From Sphingosinicella sp. (GTDB lineage: Bacteria; Pseudomonadota; Alphaproteobacteria; Sphingomonadales; Sphingomonadaceae), in the NCBI RefSeq assembly GCF_013911755.1, contig NZ_JACESP010000017.1, forward strand, positions 1 through 64,000: 64,000 nt of DNA, given 5' to 3'. The translations under genes and the position numbers were made by a program. Shown here piece after piece: positions 37,466-53,760 of the stretch. Position 1 is the first letter of the stretch. Every line of letters starts with the position of its first letter. The notes beneath the pieces were generated by a model. It saw only the letters and a program-made list of their open reading frames with translations. It ran no database searches and had not been told where the DNA came from.

Positions 37466-37935
37466 TTCTTCCGAAAGGCGTCGAGCGTCACCACGTTCGA
37501 GCCGTCACCGCTTTCGGGCGGCGTGGGCTCGGGCTCGGGCTCCGGTGCGGGCGGTATGATGCCCTCGGGCGTCGGAAACTGCAGCGCGAACTCCACGGAA
37601 GGGTCGTGGAAGCCGGTGATCGCCGCGTAGGGAATCGAAAGCTTGGTCGGCACCTGATTGAACGAAAGGCCGATCTCGAAGTGCTCGCGATCAACCTTCA
37701 GCTCCCAGTAGCGGTGCTGGATGACGATCGTCATTTCGTCCGGATAGCGCTGGCGCAGGTGCACGGGCATCTCGACGCCGGGCGCGGCGGTCTTGAAGGC
37801 GATATAGAAATGGTGGTTGCCGGGCAGGCCGCCATCGGTCTCCACCCGTTTCAGAACGCCGTACACGACGCCGCGCAGCGCATCCTGCACGATCTCGTCA
37901 TACGGGATCAGACTTTCCGGAGTTTCGGCGTTCAT
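37462..37935 (-). CDS. sspB: SspB-type ClpXP adaptor
   Basis: A 157-residue alphaproteobacterial SspB, which tethers ssrA-tagged proteins to the ClpXP protease. It has the substrate-binding core ([35 protein letters not shown]), then an acidic/Pro-rich linker ([13 protein letters not shown]) and the C-terminal ClpX-binding tail [11 protein letters not shown] chose ATG 37935 with GAGGG upstream; 18 extra codons upstream are open but basic and unlikely. It is notable that the tmRNA gene, which makes the tags SspB recognises, lies about 165 bp upstream on the same strand. Confidence 0.9.
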   Translation of the reverse strand: MNAETPESLIPYDEIVQDALRGVVYGVLKRVETDGGLPGNHHFYIAFKTAAPGVEMPVHLRQRYPDEMTIVIQHRYWELKVDREHFEIGLSFNQVPTKLSIPYAAITGFHDPSVEFALQFPTPEGIIPPAPEPEPEPTPPESGDGSNVVTLDAFRKK

Positions 37936-38021
37936 GCGGCCCTCGTTATCATAAGGCCACTTGGTGGCGCGGCGCCGCGGCGCGGTCAAGTCCGACTCTG
38001 GATGAACCGTGAAAGTGGGGA

Positions 38022-38074
38022 GCTTCTGTTGCCCGGCGCTCCCCGTGCCGCTGGTGTCCGCTTCTGTTGCCCGG
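38022..38074. repeat. Two hairpins sharing an identical 15-nt element
   Basis: GCTTCTGTTGCCCGG occurs at 38022-38036 and again at 38060-38074. The first copy sits in a hairpin with arms GGGGAGC and GCTCCCC. The second sits between CCGC and GCGG arms. The pair lies between sspB and the tag-coding piece of ssrA. On the minus strand it would be in the 3' trailer of the tmRNA precursor or in the sspB leader. Confidence 0.6.
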
Positions 38075-38099
38075 TGCGGCCCGAACCGCGCTAAGCTTT

Positions 38100-38350
38100 G
38101 TAACCTATTCCCCGAAGGGCTTTAGTTACGCGGCGATCGCGAATGCCTCGTTATCGTTGGCATTTGTAGGTTTTGAACGGTTTTACGGCGCATTCAGGCC
38201 GGGCAAAGAAAACCGTCTTTCAGCACACGTCGATCCTAGTTCGGCCCCATGTCCGGACAGGCCGTTTAGCCTGCCCGGTGAAACTGGTGGAGCCGCCGGG
38301 TACCGCCCCCGGGTCCGCTGTACCTATTTCACGGCATCATTTATCGCCAT
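38100..38350 (-). ncRNA. ssrA: Permuted two-piece transfer-messenger RNA
   Basis: Read on the minus strand, the acceptor piece comes first and ends with CGGCGGCTCCACCA at 38285. It is followed by an intervening spacer, then the 5' piece beginning GGGGCCGAACTAGGATCGAC at 38248. The tag codons run from 38161 to the TAA at 38126-38128 and encode ANDNEAFAIAA. This order (CCA piece before tag piece) is the circularly permuted form found in alphaproteobacteria; processing yields two RNAs that pair. The outer boundaries are approximate. A UUCG-capped hairpin (GCCGCC/GGCGGC, 38353-38368) lies just upstream. Together with SspB and ClpXP it rescues stalled ribosomes and marks their products for degradation. 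Confidence 0.88.
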
Positions 38351-38383
38351 AGCCGCCCGAAGGCGGCAACACCCATATAGGGG

Positions 38384-39556
38384 CTATGCGCGCGCTTTTG
38401 AAGAGTGTCGTGCAACAACGGTGCGATACCGCTGCAACAAGGCGCCGTTGATCGCATCCCAATCGAAGCGCTTGCTGATCTCGCGGCCCGCTTTTCCGGC
38501 CGCCATGCGGCTTTCCGGATCGGCGATATAGGCAGCGAGCGCATCCGCCGATTCCTGGATGTCGTCGGGCGTCGTCAGCTGTCCGTTGAGGCCCGGTGTC
38601 ACGAGGCTGAGGCTGCCGGTCGCGCGCGCCGCAACCACGGGAAGGCCGCTTGCCATCGCCTCGAGCGTCACGTTGCCGAACGTCTCGGTGGACGACGGGT
38701 TGAACATCACGTCGGCCGAAGCATAGGCCCGCGCGAGCGCATCCCCGGACTGGAAGCCAAGGAAGATGCCCTGCGGCGCCTGCGCCTCGATCCACGCCCT
38801 GGCCGGGCCATCGCCCACGAACAGCGCCTTGTAGGGCACGCCGCGCGCATCCAACTCCGAGAGCGTCGCCGCGAACGTATCAAGGCCTTTCTCGAGCACG
38901 AGGCGTCCCACGAACAGGATCACCACGTCCTCGTCGGCGATGCCGAGGCTCCGCCGCCACTCCATATCGCGTCGATCCGGGCGATAGAGCTCGCCGTCGA
39001 TGCCACGGCTCCAGATATGCACGTTGCGGCTCATGCGCTGGTCGGTGAGCACCGCCGCCATGCTTTCGGAAGGTGCGTAGATTTCCACACAGCGCTTGTA
39101 GAGACGGCGCAGCACCGCCTCGATCACGGTCTGCATCCAGTGCATCCGGTAATAGCGGAAATAGGTCTCGAAGCGCGTATGGACGGACGCCACCGCCGGC
39201 TTGCCCCGCGCCCGCGCCCACCCGACGGCACGGTGGCCGATGATGTCGGGTGAAGCGATGTGAACGATGTGCGGGTCAAAGGCCTTGAGGTCCGCCTTCA
39301 CCCCGCCGATGCCGAGCCCGAGCCGGTACTCGCCGCGCCCCGGGATCGGTACGGACGGGATCGAAACAAGATCGCCCGTCGGCGCGAATGCCGGGTTTTC
39401 GATGGTCGGCGAGTAAACGCGAACCGAGACGCCCTGCCGCAGCAGGTAGCCGACGAGCCGGTTCAGCGCCTGATTGGCACCGTCCTTCACATAATTGTAG
39501 TTGCCCGAGAACAGGGCGACCCTGAGATCGCTGCTAGGCAATATGTCGCTCCGCAT
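38384..39556 (-). CDS. Glycosyltransferase family 4, GDP-mannose-type mannosyltransferase-like
   Basis: A 390-residue GT-B fold glycosyltransferase. The N-terminal domain begins LRVALFSGNYNYVKDGANQALNRLVGYLL, close to bacterial alpha-mannosyltransferases acting on lipids. The C-terminal donor-binding domain has VILFVGRLVLEKGLDTFA, KALFVGDGPARAWIE, and the E-x7-E motif region FNPSSTETFGNVTLEAMASGLPVVA. Met at 39556 is the sensible start (MRSDILPSSDLRVALFSG); 39 upstream codons are unlike coding sequence. It lies upstream of ssrA on the same strand with a 34-bp gap to the tmRNA region. The acceptor (a glycolipid is likely) is inferred. Confidence 0.85.
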   Translation of the reverse strand: MRSDILPSSDLRVALFSGNYNYVKDGANQALNRLVGYLLRQGVSVRVYSPTIENPAFAPTGDLVSIPSVPIPGRGEYRLGLGIGGVKADLKAFDPHIVHIASPDIIGHRAVGWARARGKPAVASVHTRFETYFRYYRMHWMQTVIEAVLRRLYKRCVEIYAPSESMAAVLTDQRMSRNVHIWSRGIDGELYRPDRRDMEWRRSLGIADEDVVILFVGRLVLEKGLDTFAATLSELDARGVPYKALFVGDGPARAWIEAQAPQGIFLGFQSGDALARAYASADVMFNPSSTETFGNVTLEAMASGLPVVAARATGSLSLVTPGLNGQLTTPDDIQESADALAAYIADPESRMAAGKAGREISKRFDWDAINGALLQRYRTVVARHSSKARA

Positions 39557-39755
39557 CGTGAAAGCGCCGGACGTTAGTCGATCTGCGGAGCAAATTCCAA
39601 CAGGGGTGCATGAACTTCGACAGGCTCCGGCGACGGTGGCCCCGCCTTTCGGGCCTCGCCGCCTCCGATGCAACCCCGAAAGTCATGTGCGGGCCCCACC
39701 GATGCCGCAACCCTCCCTCGGTGAGGGATGTGCGCAACAGCGGCTGCGTTCAGCG

Positions 39756-39893
39756 CTACCGCTCGCCCTCGTCCTTGTCAGCGGCCTCGTCGCCGAAATC
39801 CATTCGGCTGAGCGTACGGCGGCCCGGTGCCGGCGGCGCCAGCAGCGCAGCAAGGAGCAATGCACCAACCACACCCGTGACCCACCAGAGCAT
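39756..39893 (-). CDS. Small membrane peptide, 45 residues
   Basis: A short frame starting at ATG 39893 with a strong AGGAGG about 10 nt upstream. It encodes one hydrophobic helix (MLWWVTGVVGALLLAALLA) followed by a charged tail (RRTLSRMDFGDEAADKDEGER). It lies between the glycosyltransferase and rpoC on their strand, about 200 bp from each. The organised helix-plus-tail layout and the ribosome-binding site argue that it is real. Function unknown. Confidence 0.55.
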   Translation of the reverse strand: MLWWVTGVVGALLLAALLAPPAPGRRTLSRMDFGDEAADKDEGER

Positions 39894-40039
39894 CGCCCCC
39901 GCCTCCTGTCCCCCTGTCCCGGGATGGGACAAGCACGGATCGTGCCATCCTGACATGAAGACGGAAATGCGACCTTTCGGCCGTGCGTACGGTGCGACTC
40001 CTGACACCGGTGTAAAGAGCGCCGACGCTGGCACCCGAA

Positions 40040-40078
40040 ACGAAAGAGGCCCCGCCGGTTTCCCGGCGAGGCCCTTTT
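40040..40078 (-). terminator. Intrinsic terminator after rpoC
   Basis: On the minus strand, 18 bp after the rpoC stop, a GC-rich hairpin forms between GGCCTCGCCGG and CCGGCGGGGCC (plus 40048-40074) and is followed by TCTTTCGTTTC. It is a reasonable end for the rpoBC transcript, although the U-run is interrupted. Confidence 0.7.
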
Positions 40079-40095
40079 CATCGTGACGCGGAGCT

Positions 40096-44355
<4,260 letters not shown>

Positions 44356-44359
44356 TCAT

Positions 44360-48505
<4,146 letters not shown>

Positions 48506-48551
48506 GCTGTTTGTCGCCCTTGCTCTTCAAAATTCGTCAGGCGCTGACGCG

Positions 48552-48594
48552 AAAAAAGCCGCAGGCTCCCCCGCATCCGGGAGAACCGCAGCTT
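48552..48594 (-). terminator. Attenuator-like terminator in the rpoB leader
   Basis: On the minus strand, an 8-bp stem (AGCTGCGG with its GU-containing complement), a small internal loop and a 5-bp stem (CTCCC/GGGAG) are followed directly by six U residues (A-run at plus 48552-48557). The hairpin lies between the rpoB promoter and the rpoB start, 46 nt before the ATG. It has the full structure of an intrinsic terminator, yet lies upstream of the gene in the same transcript, so it should act as an attenuator. Confidence 0.7.
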
Positions 48595-48678
48595 TCCGCA
48601 TCAAACCGCAGCCGATCCATTCGTGCGATGCGCTGCGCGAAGGCACATCATTTCCCGAAAGGCTGTGGAAGGAAGCGG

Positions 48679-48707
48679 GATATAGGAGCCGCAGGCGGCG
48701 CTGTCAA
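48679..48707 (-). promoter_or_regulatory. Sigma-70-type promoter of rpoBC
   Basis: On the minus strand, a consensus -35 TTGACA (plus 48702-48707) is followed after exactly 17 bp by TATATC (plus 48679-48684). Transcription would begin near 48672, giving a leader of about 165 nt that includes the attenuator hairpin. This is the best -35/-10 pair noticed in the window. Confidence 0.8.
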
Positions 48708-48770
48708 ACCCCCTGTCGCAAGAGTCGCTTTCGATCTGCCCCTCGCTCCCCTAACAGATACGGCATCGTT

Positions 48771-48780
48771 GGGGGGGGGG
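48771..48780 (+). repeat. G10 homopolymer before the MFS gene
   Basis: Ten consecutive G residues lie 13 bp before the ATG of the MHS transporter, in the place of its ribosome-binding site. Mononucleotide tracts of this length slip readily during replication, so the spacing between promoter or Shine-Dalgarno and start may vary among cells. Confidence 0.8.
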
Positions 48781-48793
48781 AGATCACAGCCGC

Positions 48794-50086
48794 ATGACCG
48801 ATCCGAAGGCCGCAGACAGCCGCCACCGCCTGAAATCCATCATCGGCGGCGCCACCGGCAACCTCGTCGAATGGTACGATTGGTACGTCTACGCCGCCTT
48901 CGCGCTCTATTTCGCGCCGCACTTCTTTCCTGAAGGCGACCGCACCGCGCAGCTGATGAACAGCGCCGCCGTGTTCGCGGTCGGTTTCCTGATGCGGCCG
49001 ATCGGCGCCTGGATCATGGGTATCTATGCCGACCGGCACGGCCGCAAGGCGGGGCTCACCCTCTCCGTCACGCTGATGTGCGCGGGCTCGCTGCTGATCG
49101 CCATAACGCCCGACTATGAGGCGATCGGCGTGTTCGCCCCCGGCCTTCTCGTCCTCGCCCGCATGATGCAGGGGCTTTCCGTGGGCGGTGAGTACGGCGC
49201 GAGCGCGACCTATCTTTCTGAAATGGCGGGTAAGCAGCGCCGCGGGTTCTTCTCCAGCTTTCAGTACGTGACGCTGATTTCCGGGCAACTCCTCGCCATC
49301 TGCGTGCTTCTGGTGCTTCAGAACGTGATGCCGGAATCCGCGCTCGATGACTGGGGCTGGCGCATCCCCTTCGCGATCGGCGGCGTGCTCGCCATCGTCG
49401 TTTTCTACATCCGGCGCGGCCTCGCCGAGACGGAGAGCTTCACGAACGCCAAGCGCGAAGGCATCGCCGTTTCGGGCCTCGGCGAGCTATTCCTTCGACA
49501 CCCGCGCGAGGCGGCGGTGGTGATGCTGCTCACCGCCGGCGGCACGCTCGCCTTCTATGCGTACTCGATCTACATGCAGAAGTTCCTAGTCAACACGTCG
49601 GGTTTCAGCCGCGAAGTCGCCTCGCAGATCAACGCGGGGACGCTCTTTGTATTCATGCTGCTGCAGCCGCTCGCGGGCGCATTGTCGGACCGGATCGGGC
49701 GCAAGCCGCTGATGGTCGGCTTCGGGATCGCGGGCGTGCTCTTCACCTATCCGATCTTCTCGGCGCTGGAGACGACGCGCGACCCGGTTGTCGCCTTCGC
49801 GCTCGTGCTCGGCGCGCTCATCATCGTCACCGGCTACACATCGATCAACGCGGTGGTAAAGGCGGAGCTGTTTCCAGCGCACGTCCGCGCGCTCGGCGTC
49901 GCCTTGCCCTATGCGCTCGCCAACACGATCTTCGGGGGCACCGCCGAATATGTCGCGCTCTGGTTCAAGGCGGAGGGTATGGAACAGGGCTTCTACTGGT
50001 ACGTCACCGTGATGATCGGCCTTTCGCTGATCGTGTACCTGCGGATGCGCGACACGCGCACGCACAGCCGTATCCTGGAAGACTGA
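48794..50086 (+). CDS. MFS transporter, metabolite:H+ symporter (MHS) family
   Basis: A 430-residue inner-membrane transporter with 12 predicted helices, like the alpha-ketoglutarate permease KgtP and related carboxylate:H+ symporters. The N-terminus GGATGNLVEWYDWYVYAAFALYFA is the MHS signature; the cytoplasmic loop motif GIYADRHGRKAGL follows TM2 and ARMMQGLSVGGEYGASATYL is in TM4. It lies between rplL and rpoB on the opposite strand to the ribosomal block, convergent with the AI-2E-type gene. The substrate is probably an organic acid. A G10 tract occupies its ribosome-binding region. Confidence 0.9.
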   Translation: MTDPKAADSRHRLKSIIGGATGNLVEWYDWYVYAAFALYFAPHFFPEGDRTAQLMNSAAVFAVGFLMRPIGAWIMGIYADRHGRKAGLTLSVTLMCAGSLLIAITPDYEAIGVFAPGLLVLARMMQGLSVGGEYGASATYLSEMAGKQRRGFFSSFQYVTLISGQLLAICVLLVLQNVMPESALDDWGWRIPFAIGGVLAIVVFYIRRGLAETESFTNAKREGIAVSGLGELFLRHPREAAVVMLLTAGGTLAFYAYSIYMQKFLVNTSGFSREVASQINAGTLFVFMLLQPLAGALSDRIGRKPLMVGFGIAGVLFTYPIFSALETTRDPVVAFALVLGALIIVTGYTSINAVVKAELFPAHVRALGVALPYALANTIFGGTAEYVALWFKAEGMEQGFYWYVTVMIGLSLIVYLRMRDTRTHSRILED

Positions 50087-50090
50087 GCCG

Positions 50091-51149
50091 TCAGGCGGTG
50101 GTCCAGCCGGACCGGCGGCCCGCCGCGACGATTTCCCACACCGCCATGAACAGCGCCGCGATGACGGGTCCGATGACGATGCCGTTCAGCCCGAACAGCT
50201 CGATGCCGCCGAGCGTGGAGACGAGCACGATATAGTCGGGCATCCGGGCGTCGCGGCCGACGAGGATCGGACGGAGGATGTTGTCGATAAGCCCGATAAC
50301 GAAGACGCCGCAGAACACGAGCACCACGCCCTGCCAGATGGCGCCCGTGACCAGCAGATAGACGGCGACCGGCACCCATATAAGTCCCGTGCCCACGGCC
50401 GGCAGCAGCGACAGGAAACCCATCAGCACCCCCCACAGCAGCGCGCCGTGGATGCCGAGGCTCCAGAACACGACACCGCCGACGGCGCCCTGCAGGATGG
50501 CGACGACGATGCTGCCCTTCACCGTCGCACGGATGACGGTGACGAACTTCGCCATGAGCGCGTTGCGCTGCGCGGGATGCAGGGGGATCGAAGCGCGCAG
50601 TTTTTCGACGAGTGCGTCGCCATCGCGCAGGAAGAAGAAGATGAGGTACAGCATCACGCCGAGCCCGATGAGGAACCCGAACGTGCGCTGCCCGATCACG
50701 ACGGTCTGGGCGGCGAGCACTTGAAAGCTGTCGGCGATGCCGTCCGCGATCTTCTCGCGGATCGCGCTGATGTTGCCGAGCCCGAGTCGGCGCAGCATCG
50801 AGATTGCCCAGTCCGGCAGCAACGCCTGCACCTGCCGGAAATAGCCGCCGACGTCGATCTGCCCTCCCTCGATGCGGGCATAGATCGCGGTCGCTTCCTG
50901 CAGCAGGAATATGCCGAGGGTGATCGCAGGCAGAATCACCATCGCAACGATGACCAGCAGCGTCACGAGCGCGGCGGTGTTCGGATGCCCCGGAAACTTC
51001 GCGAGCAGCCGCCGGTTGAGCGGCTCGAAGAGGATGCCCGCGATCAGCGCCCACAGGATTGCACCGAAGAACGGCAGCAGCACCCACGCGAACGCCAATG
51101 ACACGACGACGATAAGCGCGAGAAAGGTTCTGTCTTCGATCTTCCGCAT
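50091..51149 (-). CDS. AI-2E family transporter (PerM/YdiK-like permease)
   Basis: A 352-residue membrane protein of the AI-2E transporter family. Two or three N-terminal helices (ALIVVVSLAFAWVLLPFFGAILWALIAGIL) precede a long amphipathic middle region, then helices including SLLPAVGTGLIWVPVAVYLL and the family block IDNILRPILVGRDARMPDYIVLVSTLGGIELFGLNGIVIGP. Members were named for autoinducer-2 export but most have other or unknown substrates. It lies on the ribosomal strand, 128 bp after rplL and beyond the rplL terminator, and it converges with the MFS gene with a 4-bp gap. Confidence 0.9.
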   Translation of the reverse strand: MRKIEDRTFLALIVVVSLAFAWVLLPFFGAILWALIAGILFEPLNRRLLAKFPGHPNTAALVTLLVIVAMVILPAITLGIFLLQEATAIYARIEGGQIDVGGYFRQVQALLPDWAISMLRRLGLGNISAIREKIADGIADSFQVLAAQTVVIGQRTFGFLIGLGVMLYLIFFFLRDGDALVEKLRASIPLHPAQRNALMAKFVTVIRATVKGSIVVAILQGAVGGVVFWSLGIHGALLWGVLMGFLSLLPAVGTGLIWVPVAVYLLVTGAIWQGVVLVFCGVFVIGLIDNILRPILVGRDARMPDYIVLVSTLGGIELFGLNGIVIGPVIAALFMAVWEIVAAGRRSGWTTA

Positions 51150-51222
51150 AAGCGCCGCCCGGTCCCTGGCCTCGTAGCATACATCAAACGCACGGCTTTG
51201 GAATCAGCCGCTTATACGCGCA

Positions 51223-51257
51223 TGAAAAAAGGGCGGCCCCTTTCGGAACCGCCCCTT
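51223..51257 (-). terminator. Intrinsic terminator after rplL
   Basis: On the minus strand, GGGGCGG and CCGCCC arms around a short loop (GTTCCGAAAGG-type) are followed by six Ts (plus 51225-51230). It lies about 20 bp after the rplL stop and should end the rplJL transcript, insulating the downstream transporter and rpoBC. Confidence 0.85.
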
Positions 51258-51277
51258 CGTTCGATAAGCCGTGAAGC

Positions 51278-51658
51278 TTACTTGATCTCGACGGTCGCGC
51301 CGGCTTCTTCAAGCTGCTTCTTGATCTTCTCGGCTTCTTCCTTGTTCACGCCTTCCTTCACCGGCTTCGGAGCGCCTTCGACGAGCGCCTTGGCTTCGCC
51401 GAGGCCGAGGTTGGTGATGGCGCGGACTTCCTTGATGACGTTGATCTTCTTGCCACCGTCGCCGGTGAGGATCACGTCGAACTCGGTCTTCTCTTCCACG
51501 GCCGGGCCGGCGTCACCGCCGCCACCCGGAGCCGCCGCAACCGCGACAGCAGCGGCGGCCGAAACGCCCCACTTCTCTTCGAGGAGCTTCGAGAGCTCAG
51601 CCGCTTCGAGAACGGTAAGAGCCGAAAGGTCGTCAACAATCTTCTGAAGGTCTGCCAT
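51278..51658 (-). CDS. rplL: 50S ribosomal protein L7/L12
   Basis: A 126-residue stalk protein, present in several copies on the ribosome and recruiting translation GTPases. N-terminal dimerisation helices ([31 protein letters not shown]) are followed by the Ala/Gly-rich hinge ([18 protein letters not shown]). The globular C-terminal domain contains [33 protein letters not shown]. Length and composition are standard. It lies 73 bp after rplJ. Confidence 0.97.
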   Translation of the reverse strand: MADLQKIVDDLSALTVLEAAELSKLLEEKWGVSAAAAVAVAAAPGGGGDAGPAVEEKTEFDVILTGDGGKKINVIKEVRAITNLGLGEAKALVEGAPKPVKEGVNKEEAEKIKKQLEEAGATVEIK

Positions 51659-51731
51659 TTTAAGTCTCCATGCGGGCCACGCGGCCCAATCAATGTTTCA
51701 ATATCGGTCGTGAACAGTTGTCCGGACTGGC

Positions 51732-52247
51732 TTACGCGGCGTCCTTGGCGGCGTAAGCACCCATGACACGCGCAAGCTGGGCGGCAGGCGCCTGGACGAT
51801 CTGAACCACCTTGGTCGCCGGCGCATTGATGAGGCCGACGATCTTGGCGCGCAGTTCGTCAAGCGACGGCAGCGATGCCAGTTGCTTGATGCCATTTGCA
51901 TCGAGGACGGTATCCCCCATGGCGCCGCCGACGATTTCCAACTTTTCGTTGGTCTTCGCGAAATCGACGGCCGCCTTGGCAGCGGCAACGGGATCACTCG
52001 ACGTTGCCAGCGCCGTCGGACCGACCAGCATGTCGCTGATCCCCGTGTACGGCGTACCTTCCAGTGCGATCCGGGCGAGCTTGTTCTTCGCGACTTTATA
52101 GCCCGCGCCCGCCTCGCGCATCTTTCCGCGGAGAGCCGTCACCTGGGCGACGGTAAGGCCGTGGTTGCGCGTGATGACGACAACCCCGGTCTCCGAGAAG
52201 ACGCGGTTGAGCGATGCGACGAGCGCCTTTTTTTCAGCGCGATCCAT
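51732..52247 (-). CDS. rplJ: 50S ribosomal protein L10
   Basis: A 171-residue stalk base protein that anchors L7/L12. The N-terminal RNA-binding part begins [47 protein letters not shown], and the C-terminal helix that binds L12 dimers ends [12 protein letters not shown]10 in complex with L12 classically represses its own mRNA; the 280-nt leader upstream is consistent with this. AGGAG precedes the ATG. Confidence 0.97.
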   Translation of the reverse strand: MDRAEKKALVASLNRVFSETGVVVITRNHGLTVAQVTALRGKMREAGAGYKVAKNKLARIALEGTPYTGISDMLVGPTALATSSDPVAAAKAAVDFAKTNEKLEIVGGAMGDTVLDANGIKQLASLPSLDELRAKIVGLINAPATKVVQIVQAPAAQLARVMGAYAAKDAA

Positions 52248-52527
52248 GCTTCACTCCTGGTTTGTCCCTTGGGCGATCACTCGCCTTCGGGACGGTTGAG
52301 CCGAAATCCCGGACCATTCCGGGGGTCTCGGCCCGTCCGCGGGGTCGTCGTCTGCGTGCGGGCGAAAGGAGCCCTTCGGCAGACCCGGTTCGCCATCGCA
52401 CGGCTGAAACCGGTAAAACTTGTCCCCGTCTCATGCAGGCTGGCGTTTTGAGTTTCCTGTCGGAAACGCCTGCAATCTCGGACGGTATCTTGGGGCGGCC
52501 CGTTTCCGGCCCGCCCCGCGATGCTGT
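52248..52527 (-). promoter_or_regulatory. rplJ leader, probable L10 autoregulatory region
   Basis: This 280-nt gap between rplA and rplJ contains no gene. It has several hairpins. One at 52492-52517 (GGGGCGG arms with a one-base bulge) is close to the rplA stop. Another is the GGCGTTT...AACGCC element near 52443-52470, and a long GC-rich structure lies near the rplJ start. In many bacteria the equivalent RNA binds L10-L12 and represses translation. The role here is inferred from position and folding; no consensus was scored. Confidence 0.5.
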
Positions 52528-53229
52528 TTAGGCGGCCGCGCCTGCGGTCGCCGTATCGATTTTCACGCCCGGCCCCATCGTGGAGCTGATGGCGATCTTG
52601 CGAACGTACTTGCCTTTGGCGCCCGACGGCTTCGCCTTGACGATGGCGTCGACGAAAGCGTCGAAGTTCGCCTTCAGCGCCGCATCGTCGAAGCTCACCT
52701 TGCCTATGCCGCTGTGGATGATGCCGGCCTTCTCGACGCGGAACTCCACCTGGCCGCCCTTGGCCGCTTCCACGGCTTCGGCGACGTTCGGCGTGACGGT
52801 GCCGAGCTTCGGGTTCGGCATCAGGCCCTTGGGACCAAGCACCTTGCCGAGACGGCCGACGATGCCCATCATGTCGGGCGTCGCGATCACGCGATTGAAA
52901 TCGCTGCGGCCGCCCTGGATTTCTTCCATCAGGTCTTCAGCGCCGACAACCTCGGCGCCCGCCTTGCGGGCATCTTCGGCCTTGTCGCCGCGCGCGAACA
53001 CCGCGACGCGAACGTCCTTGCCCGTGCCGCTCGGCAGGCGGACAACGCCGCGCACCATCTGATCGGCATGGCGGGGATCGACACCAAGGTTCAGCGCGAC
53101 CTCGACGGTCTCGTCGAACTTGGAGCTTGCGAGGCTCTTCACGAGCGCAATGGCTTCGTCGATACCGTAGAGCTTCTCACGGTCGACCTTGCCGGCCAGC
53201 GCCTTGGCCTTCTTCGTCAGCTTGGCCAT
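52528..53229 (-). CDS. rplA: 50S ribosomal protein L1
   Basis: A 233-residue L1-stalk protein that binds 23S rRNA and moves deacylated tRNA to the exit. The start reads [31 protein letters not shown]. The family signature is in the centre of the protein around [36 protein letters not shown]. It follows rplK after 2 bp, the usual tight pair, in which L1 commonly represses the shared mRNA. Confidence 0.97.
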   Translation of the reverse strand: MAKLTKKAKALAGKVDREKLYGIDEAIALVKSLASSKFDETVEVALNLGVDPRHADQMVRGVVRLPSGTGKDVRVAVFARGDKAEDARKAGAEVVGAEDLMEEIQGGRSDFNRVIATPDMMGIVGRLGKVLGPKGLMPNPKLGTVTPNVAEAVEAAKGGQVEFRVEKAGIIHSGIGKVSFDDAALKANFDAFVDAIVKAKPSGAKGKYVRKIAISSTMGPGVKIDTATAGAAA

Positions 53230-53231
53230 GT

Positions 53232-53663
53232 TCAGCCCTCCACCACTTCGAGGCCCATCGAGCGCGCGGAGCCCTCGATGATCTTCATTGCCGCGTCGAT
53301 GTCGTTTGCCGACAGATCGACCATCTTCGCCTGCGCGATCTCACGAACGGCGGAACGCTTGATCGTTCCGGCGCTCGCCTTGCCCGGCGTCTTGGAGCCG
53401 GACTTGAGGTTCGCGGCCTTCTTCAGAAGGAAGGTGGCGGGCGGCGTCTTGGTGACGAAGGAGAAGCTGCGGTCGGCATAGACGGTGATCACCGTCGGCA
53501 CCGGGGCGCCCTTTTCCATTTCCTGCGTCTGGGCGTTGAACGCCTTGCAGAATTCCATGATGTTGACGCCGCGCTGACCGAGCGCCGGCCCGAGGGGCGG
53601 CGACGGGGTGGCGGCGGCAGCCGGCACCTGCAGCTTGATATAGCCGGTAATCTTCTTGGCCAT
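53232..53663 (-). CDS. rplK: 50S ribosomal protein L11
   Basis: A 143-residue protein at the GTPase-associated centre. It begins [39 protein letters not shown], the usual Pro-rich N-terminal domain that binds thiopeptides. The rRNA-binding C-terminal domain includes [20 protein letters not shown]-type sequence. A GTG three codons upstream is open in frame but ATG 53663 is the conserved start. Confidence 0.96.
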   Translation of the reverse strand: MAKKITGYIKLQVPAAAATPSPPLGPALGQRGVNIMEFCKAFNAQTQEMEKGAPVPTVITVYADRSFSFVTKTPPATFLLKKAANLKSGSKTPGKASAGTIKRSAVREIAQAKMVDLSANDIDAAMKIIEGSARSMGLEVVEG

Positions 53664-53760
53664 TGGTCTCACTCTCTTTCAAGTTTAGCGGTCCAGACGG
53701 CCACCCGAAGGCAGCCTCCCGCAGGCAACGCCCCTCCCCTTAACGGCGAGGGGTAAAAAA

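Noticed and set aside
53673-53760. Terminator between nusG and rplK
   Set aside because: A CCCCTC/GAGGGG hairpin exists near 53731-53755, but no U-run follows it in the direction of transcription.
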